From the NCBI GenBank assembly GCA_030052745.1, contig JANBVO010000046.1, forward strand, positions 62,001 to 126,000: a stretch of 64,000 nucleotides of DNA. The letters are read 5' to 3'. Made by a program: the position numbers and the translations under genes. This stretch comes from Pleurostoma richardsiae. Lineage: Eukaryota; Ascomycota; Sordariomycetes; Calosphaeriales; Pleurostomataceae. Of the stretch, positions 11,343 through 22,445 are shown in pieces. The notes under the pieces are model-generated. The model was not told the origin of the DNA, did no database searches, and saw only the letters and a list, made by a program, of their open reading frames with translations. The number at the start of each line of letters is the position of its first letter. Position 1 is the stretch's first letter.

Positions 11343-14300
11343 ATGCCTCTCGAGCCTCCTGAGGAGGGGGGCCACCCCTCGGTCCTCCAGATATCTGACA
11401 CTCTTTACGCTTCATCTGATCTCACCCCTCGCTCCATACCCGTGCCCCCGAGCCTTCACCACACCGACGCCCGCCTCCCCCAGCAACAAGGCGCCACCGT
11501 TCCGCCCAGCAGAGTCGTCTCTCTGCCCAGCCCTAGGAGTGCTAGGTCCCAGAGTCTCGCTGGACAACAGGTTGCGGGGAGCTCGGCCTCGTCGTCCGCT
11601 AACGCTCCCATCAGACGGAAGCCGCTGAGCTCGACAGCATCACCGCTTGCCACGCGCTACTCATCCAAGGACCACCTTATGATCTCGAGTGACCTGTCTA
11701 AGCCAGAGTCCAGGTTCTCGAGGTCGTTTTCCGTCGATAGCCCTACTCTCTACGAGTTCCCGGGACGTTTTGCCGGGCCTTCCTTGGACGGTGTCGTTTC
11801 GCTGAAGTCATTGGCCGACGAAGAGTGAGTCCAATTTGACCAACAACACACAACAGCAGTTTCGCGTGGCTCGTGTAACGCACCATATAACCCCGTCGCT
11901 AACCGTCTTGATTTTCTCCCGAGCAGATCCTCTCCCGTCGCTGAAGAGTCTCTGTCGGAGTCCGTTGGGCTGGGTGTCACAACCGGTGACTTGGACCTTC
12001 GAAACATTCCGTCCGCCGACCCTGCATCTCTTCAAACAGATCCAGCACCCGCACAGTCGCCGACACAGCATGAAGACGTGACCGTCGACGTCACACATCT
12101 GACCACTCAGGATCTCCCAGAGGATCCCATACCCGCGGCCGAGCCCGAGTCACCGAGTAATCCTAATTCTAATACTAATAGTATCATGTCGCTATTTGTT
12201 CGGAAGCCTTCACCACCACACTTGACTCTCGAACAAGTCGACACAAGCATACAGTCAATAAATTCAGGCACGACAGAACGGCCAGAAAGCCCCAGCTTAA
12301 ACAAACCACTCCCAAAGTCACCACCGAAATCTCCAGGCTCTTCGAAACTAGGCACGTTCTTCGGCTGGGGGTCAACACCATCGCCTTCGACGACCACAGA
12401 ATTCTCTGTCGGAGGCTACTCTCCTCTTCCGTCACCCTATTCTGCGAAACCGACAGTCTACACAGATGAATCCCCGGTGTCGCCACAGGGACTTACTCCA
12501 AAAGCATCATCTCACGAGGACAATCCCCTCGGATACATAGAATCATACCTCCCAACACCGGCCGCTACACCATCACCGCCAGGGCAGATTGAGGAGATGG
12601 AGGACGAGCTGAAGGCCATCAGCGCCGAATTGGCTGCGTCAATTCGGCGCGAGATGGATCTAGAAGATCTCGTCGACAGACTACAAGCAGAGATCAGCAA
12701 TCCGCAGGCGCCTGGGAAGAGGACCAGTGATTACTTCTCAGACTCGGGATACAGCTCCGCCAAGTTTAGTGAATATGACGCCTCGAAGGAGGAGGTAGCT
12801 CAGATCCAGCGGAGAGCGGAACAAGAGAAGGCACAGATTCGTCTTGAGCTCACCGACAAGCTCACCGACGAGCGCTCCAGGCGCAAGGCGTTGGATCAGC
12901 AGATCAAGGAGCTGGGAGAGAAGGCTTCCCAAATCGATGCCTCGCAGATGAGCAGCAGGGATGCTGACGCTCGAGTCAAAGAGCTGGAAAAGACATGCGA
13001 TGATCTCCGTCGCCGGCTGTCAGATGAGCGACAGGTCAAGGATAACTTTGAAGATCTTCTGTCTGCTCTCAGGGGCGAGCTCCAGAACGCCGCAAATGAA
13101 CGAGACAATCTCCGGGACGAGATTGTCCCGCAGCTGCGAGCCCGTGTTGAGGGTCTCGAAGCCCAGGCTGCTGACAGCGAGAAGCTCGCGTACGAGACAA
13201 CCAAGATGCAACAGGAATTGCAGACTTTGAAGTCAGAGAACACAACGCTCAAGAAATCACAACCTGTCGATGACGCCATCACCCGCCTCAGGTCGAGTTC
13301 TGTAACGCAGCAGCCCTTCAAGCTGCAACAGCCTCCCATGGGACTTAGCAGATCGAACACGGTAGCGAGATCGAGCGCAGTCAAAGGCCAAACAGAATCT
13401 CGGGAAGCGCTATCCGATCGCCTCAAGGACGTGGAAGCCCAGCGAGACGCGTTGCACAGCGCACTGAAGAGCCTTCTTGAGAGGCAAGAGTTCCAGAACC
13501 GCGAGAACGAGAAGAAGATCAGGGTACTGGAAGTCGAGCGGGATAGGCTCCTGTCGACTTCACCTAGGAAGGCCGGTTATGAGAAAGAAGTTTCCAACCT
13601 CCGCGAGGAGATCAACGTCCTCCGCAGAAGGGCTGAGGAGGCGATCGAGCAGAAGTGGCAGGTCGAGAAGGGTCTGATAGGGTTAAAGACGGACCTCGAC
13701 CGGGCTGAAGAGGAAATAGCCTCCCTTCGAGCTCTGGTGAAGGAGAAGGACATTCTCATCCCTACCTCTTTTACTCGCTCCAGCGCTGGGTCGAGCACAG
13801 GAGACCTGACAGCGCCTGTAACATCGGCGTCTCTAGAGAGGGCCTACAGAGAACTCCAGGACTCGTATCGCGAAGCCCTCGAGCGCATTAAGAAGCTTGA
13901 GATTGGAGGATCCACTACTAGTGCCGCTCAAGACGAAAAGACCAAGCTCGCAATGGAACGTCTAGAGCAGTCGCTCTCCGCGGCCATTCATGAACGCGAT
14001 GATGCTCGACAGGAAGCTGGCTTATATCGCTCTAGACTGGAGAGCCTGGAGGCGTCAGAGAAATCGCACATGGACAACGAGCAGGACCTTGCCAACCAGT
14101 TGCGCGACTCTGCCCGTCGCGTGGAGGAACTCGCTCAACAAGTCCGCACCCAATTGGCAACCAACGCGACGCTTCGGACTCGTCTCAGCGAAACCGTCGC
14201 CAGGGGTGAAGTCGACCAGAAGATCAGCAAGGAGCGCATCACCAATATGCAAAACCGCATGCGTTCACTTGAGGAGCAGATCATCTCTGCCCAGTCGGCT

Positions 14301-14786
14301 GCGGAAGACCGTGTAACCCGCCACGAGGACGAACTCAAGAGCCTTAAGGAGGCGCACAACTCCCAGCTTCAGCGCCTGCGCGATTCTACCGGAGGCCTGA
14401 AGTCTCCGCGGTCTTTCCCGCCCAAGTCGCCCTTGTCGCCGCTCTTCTCTCCTGGGATGAAGTCACCTTTCCTAACCCCGCGGCCGAGTCCTAGACGCTC
14501 GAGTAGCATGCCGGGCAGCGACGCGGACAAAGAGGAGCAGCTCGCACAGATAGACGCCTTGAAGGCTCGTGTTCAGGATCTGGAACGAGCCCTCTCGGCT
14601 GCGGACGCGGAGATGCAGGAGGTTGTCGGTAGGATGAACACCGCGCAGATCGAGGTCCTCAACCTGCAGGAAGAGCGGGAAAACGCAGTCCGTGAGACTA
14701 AGAAGCTGCAGCGGCTCCTGGAGGCAGAGAAGGTCAAGGCCTTCCAGGAGCGTTTCTCATCAATCAGCGGCATGGTCAAGGCGTGA
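11343..14786 (+). CDS. Large coiled-coil protein with Ser/Pro-rich N-terminus (M-protein-repeat-like)
   Basis: Two exons, 11343-11824 and 11927-14786, split by a GTGAGT..GAGCAG intron, give 1113 residues. The first ~370 residues are disordered, rich in Ser, Pro and Thr, with many SP/TP sites (KSPPKSPGSS, FFGWGSTPSPSTT) that proline-directed kinases could use. From about residue 380 (EEMEDELKAISAELAASIRR) to about 960 there are long heptad stretches rich in Glu, Lys, Arg and Leu, broken by short linkers. A second SP-rich island (FPPKSPLSPLFSPGMKSP) lies near residues 985-1005, followed by a last coiled coil to the end (FQERFSSISGMVKA). No catalytic domain or membrane segment is visible. Such proteins are often annotated as M-protein-repeat or Uso1-like in fungi; role is likely scaffolding, possibly at the cytoskeleton or vesicles, but this is inference. 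The start is the first ATG of an open Ser/Pro-rich frame. Confidence 0.8.
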
Positions 14787-15929
14787 GCCTTACCCATGAG
14801 TGGCTTCATTCACCTTGGCAAGGGTTATCCGTCTACAACCACGGAAGATTGAAAAGACTGAAGATTGTGTAGTTGGCGGCTGTGCAACATCATGCATTTA
14901 CAAATGGTTAGGAGCAGGGCATCACGGGATTGGATTCGAGGCATCAGCGAGACCTCTTTTCATTGGCAACGGCGAACAGTCCAACAATAAGAGTTGGACT
15001 TGGTGTTTTTGGGACTTGGCGTCTTCCTGTTTTGATCAAAGTCATCCATCCCTCCACTGCCAAACACGGCAGTCGAGCATTCGTGCACATAGAGCTCATT
15101 GCCCCTTTTTTTTCGCTTTCGATTAATGTCAGCTACGTCTGACAGGGCTGACAGCCCGGCAGCATATATTATACCTGACTCCCCTGATGGGAGGGAGTGC
15201 TTCTGTCTAATCTTTATTGGCCCTGCGCTTTGCGGGTAGACATACTGTACAGTACGACGAGAGCTGAGAGGAAACGGCACTGTTTTGTCTCTGCTGTGGC
15301 TGGATTGTTAGGATAGACGCTGGAATCAAAGAGTATCCTGTAAACTTGTTTGTTCCCATGTTGTGATGGCTGACTGCGTGACTGTCTCATGTCTTGTCCT
15401 GTAGAGGTCGACTGGCTGAACTGCGACTGTCACGCCTCCCCTCCCCTTTCTTTCACTCGAGGTGTATACGTTGGGACACGATTTAGATGTACTGAGCAGT
15501 CAAGTTACGTGGCTGCCTTACAGGTAAATCTCCGTATATCTTGTCACTGTGGGAGAGCGCTCCCAAGTCAACAGTCGAAAGTCTATCGATAGCAGCATGT
15601 CTCGACGCAGACATGTGTTCAACAGTCTTATATACCCCATAGATACTGCTCCACTCCACCTCTTTCCCTATCAATCCGCATGCAGGTCTCTTGTCTACCG
15701 TTGCATACGTCCGGTAGCACGGCGGGAAGGGCACGGAACCGGCACGAGCAGATCGTCAGCTAAGACGACGCTGGCAGAAGAGTGAGAAAAGGGGAGAACG
15801 GGAAAGGGGGAGGCTGGGTTGTCCTGGGCTTCGGTAGAAGCCGTAACGACGCGAACGACAACGTCGTCCGAGGAAACTGCGAGGAGGAGCTAAAAGATGT
15901 GGCATCAACTTTCGCAGGAGGTAAGCTTC
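14787..15929. other. Intergenic region
   Basis: It contains the 3' flank of the coiled-coil gene and about 1 kb in which I see no gene. Confidence 0.5.
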
Positions 15930-17110
15930 CTCTCCGCCGGTGCCGAGCCTGTTTCATGGTGATGATAGACTGTTTCAAGGCCTCGATGTCGGCTGTACCT
16001 CTTCAGTGTCAGAGCCACACCGGGGAGCGTGCCCGTGGGCCACGTCGAGGGACAGGTGCGACAGTGGACCATCAGAGACAGCGTCTCGGTCATGAAAGCT
16101 TTCCGCTAGTCGTCACCAGAATGAATGTAGAGGCAGCGTGAAGTCTAGTCAAGCCCTCAAGTCCGACTTAGACCCTACCTCTACCTATTCTGAGACGGTA
16201 AACAAGCCTTCAGGGCTGACTGCACGGGGTTCGTCTCGAAGGCAGCGCCCAAGACGCCCGAAACTGGCCATTCCGCAGCGTAGAAGAGCTACGGGCGAGA
16301 TCAAGGTCCAGGACATCTGCCCGATACCTGGGCGCCAGCCTCCTCTCCCGAGCCCATCAACACAGTAGCAACGCCCGCGACGCAGACCATGTTGGGCTCC
16401 GGTCTGCCCACTAAGACTTCGAGGGTCTAGAGGCAACAACAAAACTCTCGTCCAGATGAGCTGCGGTCAGGACACCTTCCAGATTCCCCAGGACGCGACG
16501 TGGAAACCTCGGCAGCGGCATTCCAATCTCGCTCAGGGGCTGGGCGAAACCAGTCCCCACGACCGAGTCCCGACGGCACCGACAATGGCTAGTGCATAGC
16601 TATCGACTTGTGTGTGCACTGCGTCTCTGAAGCACAGAAGCGTGGCGGAAAAATCGCTCATTGGCCAGTCGCTTGATGTCTTGTTGCAGAATGCAGACTA
16701 CCTTGAGTATGCATCCTCACTGAGATGCCGCATATGCAGGCACTTCGAAGATAGACAGGCAACTTTGCCTCGCATTATCTTGCGTCAACGAAAAGCTCGC
16801 CGCCAGGCATGGAAAGCTCCACGCCGATCGCGAGGCAAGGCGGCTACCAGCTCCGCTCTCAGCTTCGACACGCTTGGCTGCTAGACCGTTCATCACCATA
16901 ATAGAGTCTGGGTGGGGTGGAGACCGGAAGTGCCGTCGACCTGCATTGATTGCTTCCGCCTGCTCTGCTGGGAAGATGCCTGATGGGGCGAGATAGACCC
17001 ATATCCTGCAGTCAGTGATGTGTGTCAGGGTTGAAGATATGCGTTGCGCCTGAGGACGGAGAGCCGTTCCAGATTGGTTTAGGTCTGAGCCTAGAAGACG
17101 ACGAGAGATT
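15930..17110 (+). pseudogene. Probable relic of an AflR-type Zn(II)2Cys6 transcription factor
   Basis: No intact frame spans this region, but pieces resemble an AflR-like regulator in order. At 15941-15973 a frame reads CRACFMVMIDC, matching the C-x2-C-x6-C start of a zinc cluster; the second half of the cluster is not readable without shifts. A basic segment follows (SSRRQRPRRPKL, about 16230-16265). From 16138 to 16884 one frame is broken by only two stops (16366 and about 16594) and includes SLDVLLQNADYLEYASSL and RCRIC (about 16666-16740), similar to the family's Ala/Leu-rich helix before a Cys-x-Cys. Near 17060-17100 another frame reads EPFQIGLGLSLEDDERF, like the IG-x-Y-x-L-x-x-ED segment of AflR-type proteins. 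Frame changes and in-frame stops argue for decay. It could also be chance similarity; confidence is limited. Confidence 0.35.
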
Positions 17111-19739
17111 CTAGCGCCGCTGGGAGTGGTCGACCCACTAATGCGTGCCGAACTTCCCAGTGTCCAGTATCGATACCTTCATTGGCAGGAGATCGTCCCT
17201 GATCAACTGTGTGCGTTGGTGATGAGCCAACGAGATTGCTCACCGGCGGCGCTGTGCGGAAATCGTTGTAGGCTGCCAGGAGAATGCGAGAGCAGACAAA
17301 ATGTTGGACCCACAGGAAATGGTGATCCAGATCTCTCGACACAAGAAGTTTCTTCCCAAGCACAAGGTCGCCCAAACAAGACGGTTGCAACTTGCAACAG
17401 TAGCACTGCTACCACCTGTTCATGTCCCGCCCCTGCAGTAACCCATCCCGCCCAGCCTCGGTACGACTCAGGGGACGGTGGTAACAAGCTCGGAGGTGTA
17501 GTTGAAACGAGACATATGAACGGACGGGTATGGCTTTGTGGCTTGGAAGAAATGACGCATCATCATGCAAGACGGGCTGCTAAGATGGTGGGATAATCTC
17601 AACAAGGAGAAGCCGCCGCCGCCTCCGCGTGTGAGAGGGAGGGAATCAACGCGCAACGGCCCTTCTACCTTCCTCTCTTGTCCGACGAACAGCTCGGGAA
17701 GCCCGTGCCACGGACGCGGAAACATCATGCCACGCACCAAATGGTGCCTCTCCTTAGTGCGTGCAGTTGCAGTAGCCAGAGTTAGAAGGACGGAAGACTG
17801 CCGCGACCGGTACATACGTCTTCTGCAGCAGCGCTAGAGGGGACTCGTTCTGCCGGAGAAGCTTTTGATCTCTTCCAGAAGCTGAGCGTAGTGTAAATGA
17901 AGAGTCCGGTATCCACCACCGAGTGAGGCCAACCCCCGGTAGCATGATAGATACAAACCGCACTCTATTTGATGATGTGATGAGGTAGCCGATCTCAGAT
18001 CGATCAACACGAACATGGCCTTTGCTAGGTATGGGATCGGAGCCAGGAGCTGGTCATGCAGAGCCTGGAACGCGTAAAAGAATGCCGTCACTGGCGTCTG
18101 CCGCAGCCATGCAGGCCGTCCCCTGAAACAATGACCTGGCGGGATTGCGACATGGTTTTGGTCACCGCAGCAGATCGATTCCGAGGTAAAGACGGCGCAC
18201 GGGCGCATCTCAATCGTCGAGCAAGTTGGAAAATGGTTGCTCTTCCTGTCCATGCCGCTCATGATGACTGCGTGAGTGATTGGACCCGGCACCTTGGAAC
18301 CATTCGAGGTATGGCATGACGAGCCACTGTGCGTGCGGACGCAGCCTGCAGCATCGTGCGAGAGAATCACTATTCGGCGTGAGTCGCGTGCCCTCGTGGA
18401 TGGACGCTTCTATCGATCGGAGTCCTCGTGGATGGCTCGAAGACAAGGCTGCCAGCTGAAGGACGAAGGAGGTGCCTTCGCCGGCAGCGCACCCCCACCC
18501 CGTTAATGCCACCACGCGACATGGGTTGCTCTGGCCAATGGGCTCCTGCCGTCGCTTATCTTTACACGTTGCCCTTACTAGTGGGTGATTTGCCGCCTAT
18601 CTCTCCTAGTGTCATCGTCTTCTAGCTGCTCCGTAGCTGCTCCGTAGCTCGCCCGAGCGGCACCTTCAACCGGGTGTCACCGTTGCAAGCCAGGAGATTT
18701 GTACGCCGAGGTTAGCCAGGATGGTTGCCGTACGCTCCCCCATTCCTGGTTCTTTTGCTGGAATTGACGAGGAAAAAAAAGGATGGATGTTGACCGTATG
18801 CCGAGGCGAGGCGCTGCTGGAGCCTGCATTGCCCTCGAGGGTATCCACAGTACTCGGCTCCCGGGCCTTAAACGTACATACTCCAGATAGGACAAGGGGG
18901 GAGGGGAGGTCAGGGTATCACAATCCCTGGACCCTACGGTGTACTATGTTAGTGTAAAAGCATCAGTGGAGTTCAGGGGGATGACAACTCGGGGAACGTG
19001 CAATTTGATCCTACTTGTCTTGGCTTGGCCCAGTGCTTACTGTGTAATAAGTAGCTGTTCGCCTCCTGCGTGAGAGGAAAGGTGAGATCCGAAGACGCAC
19101 CGTCGGTCTGCACATCCCAACTCGGAGAAAACGGATGAGGTGGTGTTACATCTCAGCTTTATTCAGATCATCTCGTGTCTCCGCCTGTCTCAATTCCACG
19201 GGCTCTTAAGACACGGCCGGTCTGCTTTTTCCTGAAAGGGTTGCTTCCCCTTCGAAACCTTCTTCGCCCCAAATCTCCGCGTCGGTGTAGCATTGCTGTT
19301 GCATCCTCATCTGCCTCCGTCAGTGGCTGGGATCGATCGATAAGGGACTTGGCGGTGCAACCCCCCTGATTGGGTCTCGTGTAATTGCTTCTTCCAGGAA
19401 AAAGCCTCCCCCACCGCCCACTCCGCCCAGGCTGGTCTTAATTGGCGTCCGGAGGCCCTGGCACTTGGAGCCTCCCATACCGTTCCCTGGGTTTATTGGG
19501 ACGGGCGATCCCATCCCACCCTTCTTCCGGTCGACAGGCGATCTTCAACCCATCGTCACGCTCTTTAACCTCCGCATTCCCTCGTGGATCCACGACATAA
19601 GAACCACCTGCGTAAGGCTGTCAACCAGCTCTGCTGCATCTCTTAAGCACAGACTCTCCCGCATTTGGGCAGAGCCATCTTGCATCTTCGCATCCTCGCA
19701 GGGTACCGAGAGGTGTTCCTGCACCAAACGCTGCCCATC
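17111..19739. other. Gene-free region upstream of the ammonium transporter
   Basis: Several medium ORFs occur on both strands (for example 17834-18370 on the minus strand), but none carries a recognised domain and they overlap each other. The last several hundred bases should hold the ammonium transporter promoter and leader. Confidence 0.45.
19339..19344 (+). promoter_or_regulatory. GATA-type site upstream of the ammonium transporter
   Basis: A GATAAG hexamer in the context cGATAAg, about 400 bp before the ATG at 19740. A second copy in reverse (cttatc) is at 18555-18560. Fungal GATA factors such as AreA/Nit2 bind HGATAR and control ammonium transporters. A single six-base match is weak evidence. 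Confidence 0.35.
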
Positions 19740-21488
19740 ATGGTTGTGGTTGACGGAATCGACATCGACCTTGACCACCTCGACTATGTGGTCAAGGCCC
19801 CGTACAATGGCAGCGGTGCCACCGGTGGAGACTCGCTCACCCAGGACCTGAACATTTGGTATGAGGTAGGCTGTCGCTGATCGAGTCTTCGTGTGGAGGG
19901 GAAACTGACAGCCATGTTACACCACAGACTGGCGATGTGGCATGGATGATAACTGCAACGGCACTTGTGCTTCTCATGATTCCAGGAGTTGGGTAGGTGT
20001 AGACGCCGTTGTCGCCTCCCACGGTCAGGGTGGAATGCTAACGGCGTGCTTAGCTTCTTCTACTCGGGCCTCGCGCGGAGGAAGTCCGCCTTGTCACTTA
20101 TTTGGTTGTCAATCATGTCCACGGCTGTCACAACCTTCCAGTGGTTCTTCTGGGGTTATTCCTTAACTTTCTCGCACACAGCGGGCTCCTACATTGGTGA
20201 TCTCAAGAACTTCGGCTTCAAGGATGTCCTCGCCCAGCCATCTGTCGGATCATCGCGACTCCCGGATCTGCTGTTTGCAGTGTACCAGGGCATGTTCTCG
20301 GCCATCACAGTTGCGCTTGCCACTGGAGCCGTCGCCGAGCGTGGACGTATGCTTCCTTGCGTTGTCTTCATGTTCATCTGGGCGACTATCATCTATGATC
20401 CCATCGCCTGCTGGACCTGGAATCCAAGCGGTTGGTCGAATAAGATGGGCGGCCTTGATTTTGCCGGTGGTACTCCGGTGCATATTGCGTCGGGCACTGC
20501 TGCCCTTGCGTATTCGATGATGCTGGGCAAGCGACGTGGTCACGGAACGCACGAGCTCAACTACCGCCCGCACAATGTCACACATATCGTCATTGGGACG
20601 GTCTTCCTCTGGGTCGGGTGGTTCGGTTTCAACGCCGGCTCCGCGCTCTCAGCAAACCTGCGTGCGGTCATGGCAGCTGTCGTCACCAATCTTGCCGCCT
20701 GTGTCGGTGGCATCACATGGTGTGTTCTTGACTACAGACTAGAGCGCAAGTGGTCTACAGTCGGATTCTGTTCTGGAGTGGTTGCTGGTCTGGTTGCCAT
20801 CACGCCTGGCTCAGGTGAGAATTGGGTCCTCCCAGTCATTTGACAGCGCCGCTGACAGGTGTACGCCAGGTTACGTTCCAGTCTGGGCAGCTGTTCCATA
20901 CGGTGTCCTTGGAGCCGGCTTTGCGAATTACGGCACGAAGCTCAAATTCCTCCTCCGGATAGATGACGCGCTCGATATCTTCGCTGTACATGGAATCGGC
21001 GGCTTTGTCGGCAACATTTGCACGGCTTTCTTCGCGGCAGACTATATTGCCCACCTGGATGGTGTGACGGTCATCAACGGCGGCTGGCTGAACCACCACT
21101 GGATCCAGCTCGGTTATCAATTGGCTGATTCCTTCTCCGGCGGGGCTTACTCGTTCGGAGGGACGTGTATTATCCTCTTCGTCCTCAACTTGATTCCCGG
21201 CTTCAAACTCCGGGCAACGGAGGATGCGGAAATTCTGGGCATCGATGACTCGGAGATCGGCGAGTTCGGTGAGTCTTACTCAAGGAGCTCCGTGGTGACA
21301 AGGTGCTAACATCCAATACAGCCTATGACTATGTGGAGTTGACGAGAGAGGTGGTGAACGACGTCGAGAACGACGCAGCGAGCCGGTTTTCGGGAGACAT
21401 GCCCGGCTTCGAGCCGCGGGAGAAGCGCAATAAAAGCATCCCACTGATGGACGCGAGAATGTTCGCCGGACAGTCCTCTCACCAGTAA
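19740..21488 (+). CDS. mep: Ammonium transporter of the Mep/Amt family
   Basis: A plasma-membrane ammonium permease of 505 residues. Five exons join in phase: 19740-19865, 19928-19992, 20054-20814, 20870-21268, 21322-21488. Family landmarks are clear: DVAWMITATALVLLMIPGVG and FFYSGLARRKSALSLIWLS (first helices), FQWFFWGYSL, YDPIACWTWNPSGWS, and GWFGFNAGSAL. The twin pore histidines are in GGTPVHIASGTAAL and FAVHGIGGFVGN. About eleven hydrophobic helices can be read. The cytosolic tail (from about residue 430) is hydrophilic, with a possible FEPREKR motif near the end. Each splice is confirmed by unbroken conserved sequence, such as PGVG-FFYSGLA across intron 2 and TPGSG-YVPVWA across intron 3. 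Which paralogue (MepA, MepB or MeaA) cannot be told here. Expression is likely under nitrogen control, given the GATA site upstream. Confidence 0.95.
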
Positions 21489-22445
21489 GCGACTCCGATA
21501 AAGGACAGTGACCGTCCTGTCCTCTCCGACGTCTCCTTTGTGGCCTGTACTGAGGTGAGCCCCGACAAAAGTTATTCAAGCGGCGCCAGCACAAGTTCTC
21601 TGTTGGACTTTTCGGGAAAGCGGTGACCGCGCCAGCAGACACGACGCTATTCATTGCATCGAGCCATTCTTTCGCCCGCCGCCCCTCTCGATGCTCACTA
21701 GAGCCAGCCCACTCGAGTTGAGTGTCGAGAGCGCTAAGGCTATCCGAAACTGCACCGGAAAGGATCAGCCTTGGGATGGGCCAGCAAGCCTTTTCCTTGA
21801 TTTGGGACCATGATGATTGAACGTGGAGCTGGAGACGCTACTGTATGACGGGACGAACTGGGACGAGACGGGACAGGGACGGGACGTTCAGTCAACGGAG
21901 GACGCTCCCAAATGTGTGTATATCAGAAAATATCCTGTAGCCATAGACCACGCTGGTCAGAAGCGGTAGATACCCGAATTAGAGACAAGAGCATGAGCTT
22001 TGAAGGAGGGCGGCCCGAGATATCGAAGGGAGTCGTCTCACCAGAAACAGGCAGGCAGTGATGTGGGTGGTCCTGTATGCGCCTGCTGATTGGCCCGTTC
22101 CCAGCAAGATGCGAGTCAGTGTACCTGGTACCTTGTCTGACTTCGCAAAATGATGCGCTAATGCAAGCAATTACCAGGATGTTAAAGACATTTACCAAGT
22201 AACACTTACCCCGTACTTTAACGGGTACCGCGGAGTGGCCCACTCACGAGAAGTCAAATCGCCAGAAAGACAGAACCTCAGCATATTTGAGCTTGTCTTG
22301 GCTAATTTAGGCTCTTCGTGATTAGGCATCCAGCTGTGTGTCACATCGTCCACGAGATGAGACACCTCAGAAGCATTGAGCCCTCGGTTTTCTTCCCCCG
22401 CGCCTCACTTTGTCTTCCAGTTATGCCAGCATCATCATCATCATC
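21489..22445. other. Intergenic region with a short GGGACG repeat
   Basis: No gene seen. An imperfect repeat of gggacg/gggac spans about 21847-21886. Confidence 0.6.

Noticed and set aside
17834-18370. 178-residue minus-strand frame as a gene
   Set aside because: No recognised domain, no consistent splice partners, and competing frames on the other strand.
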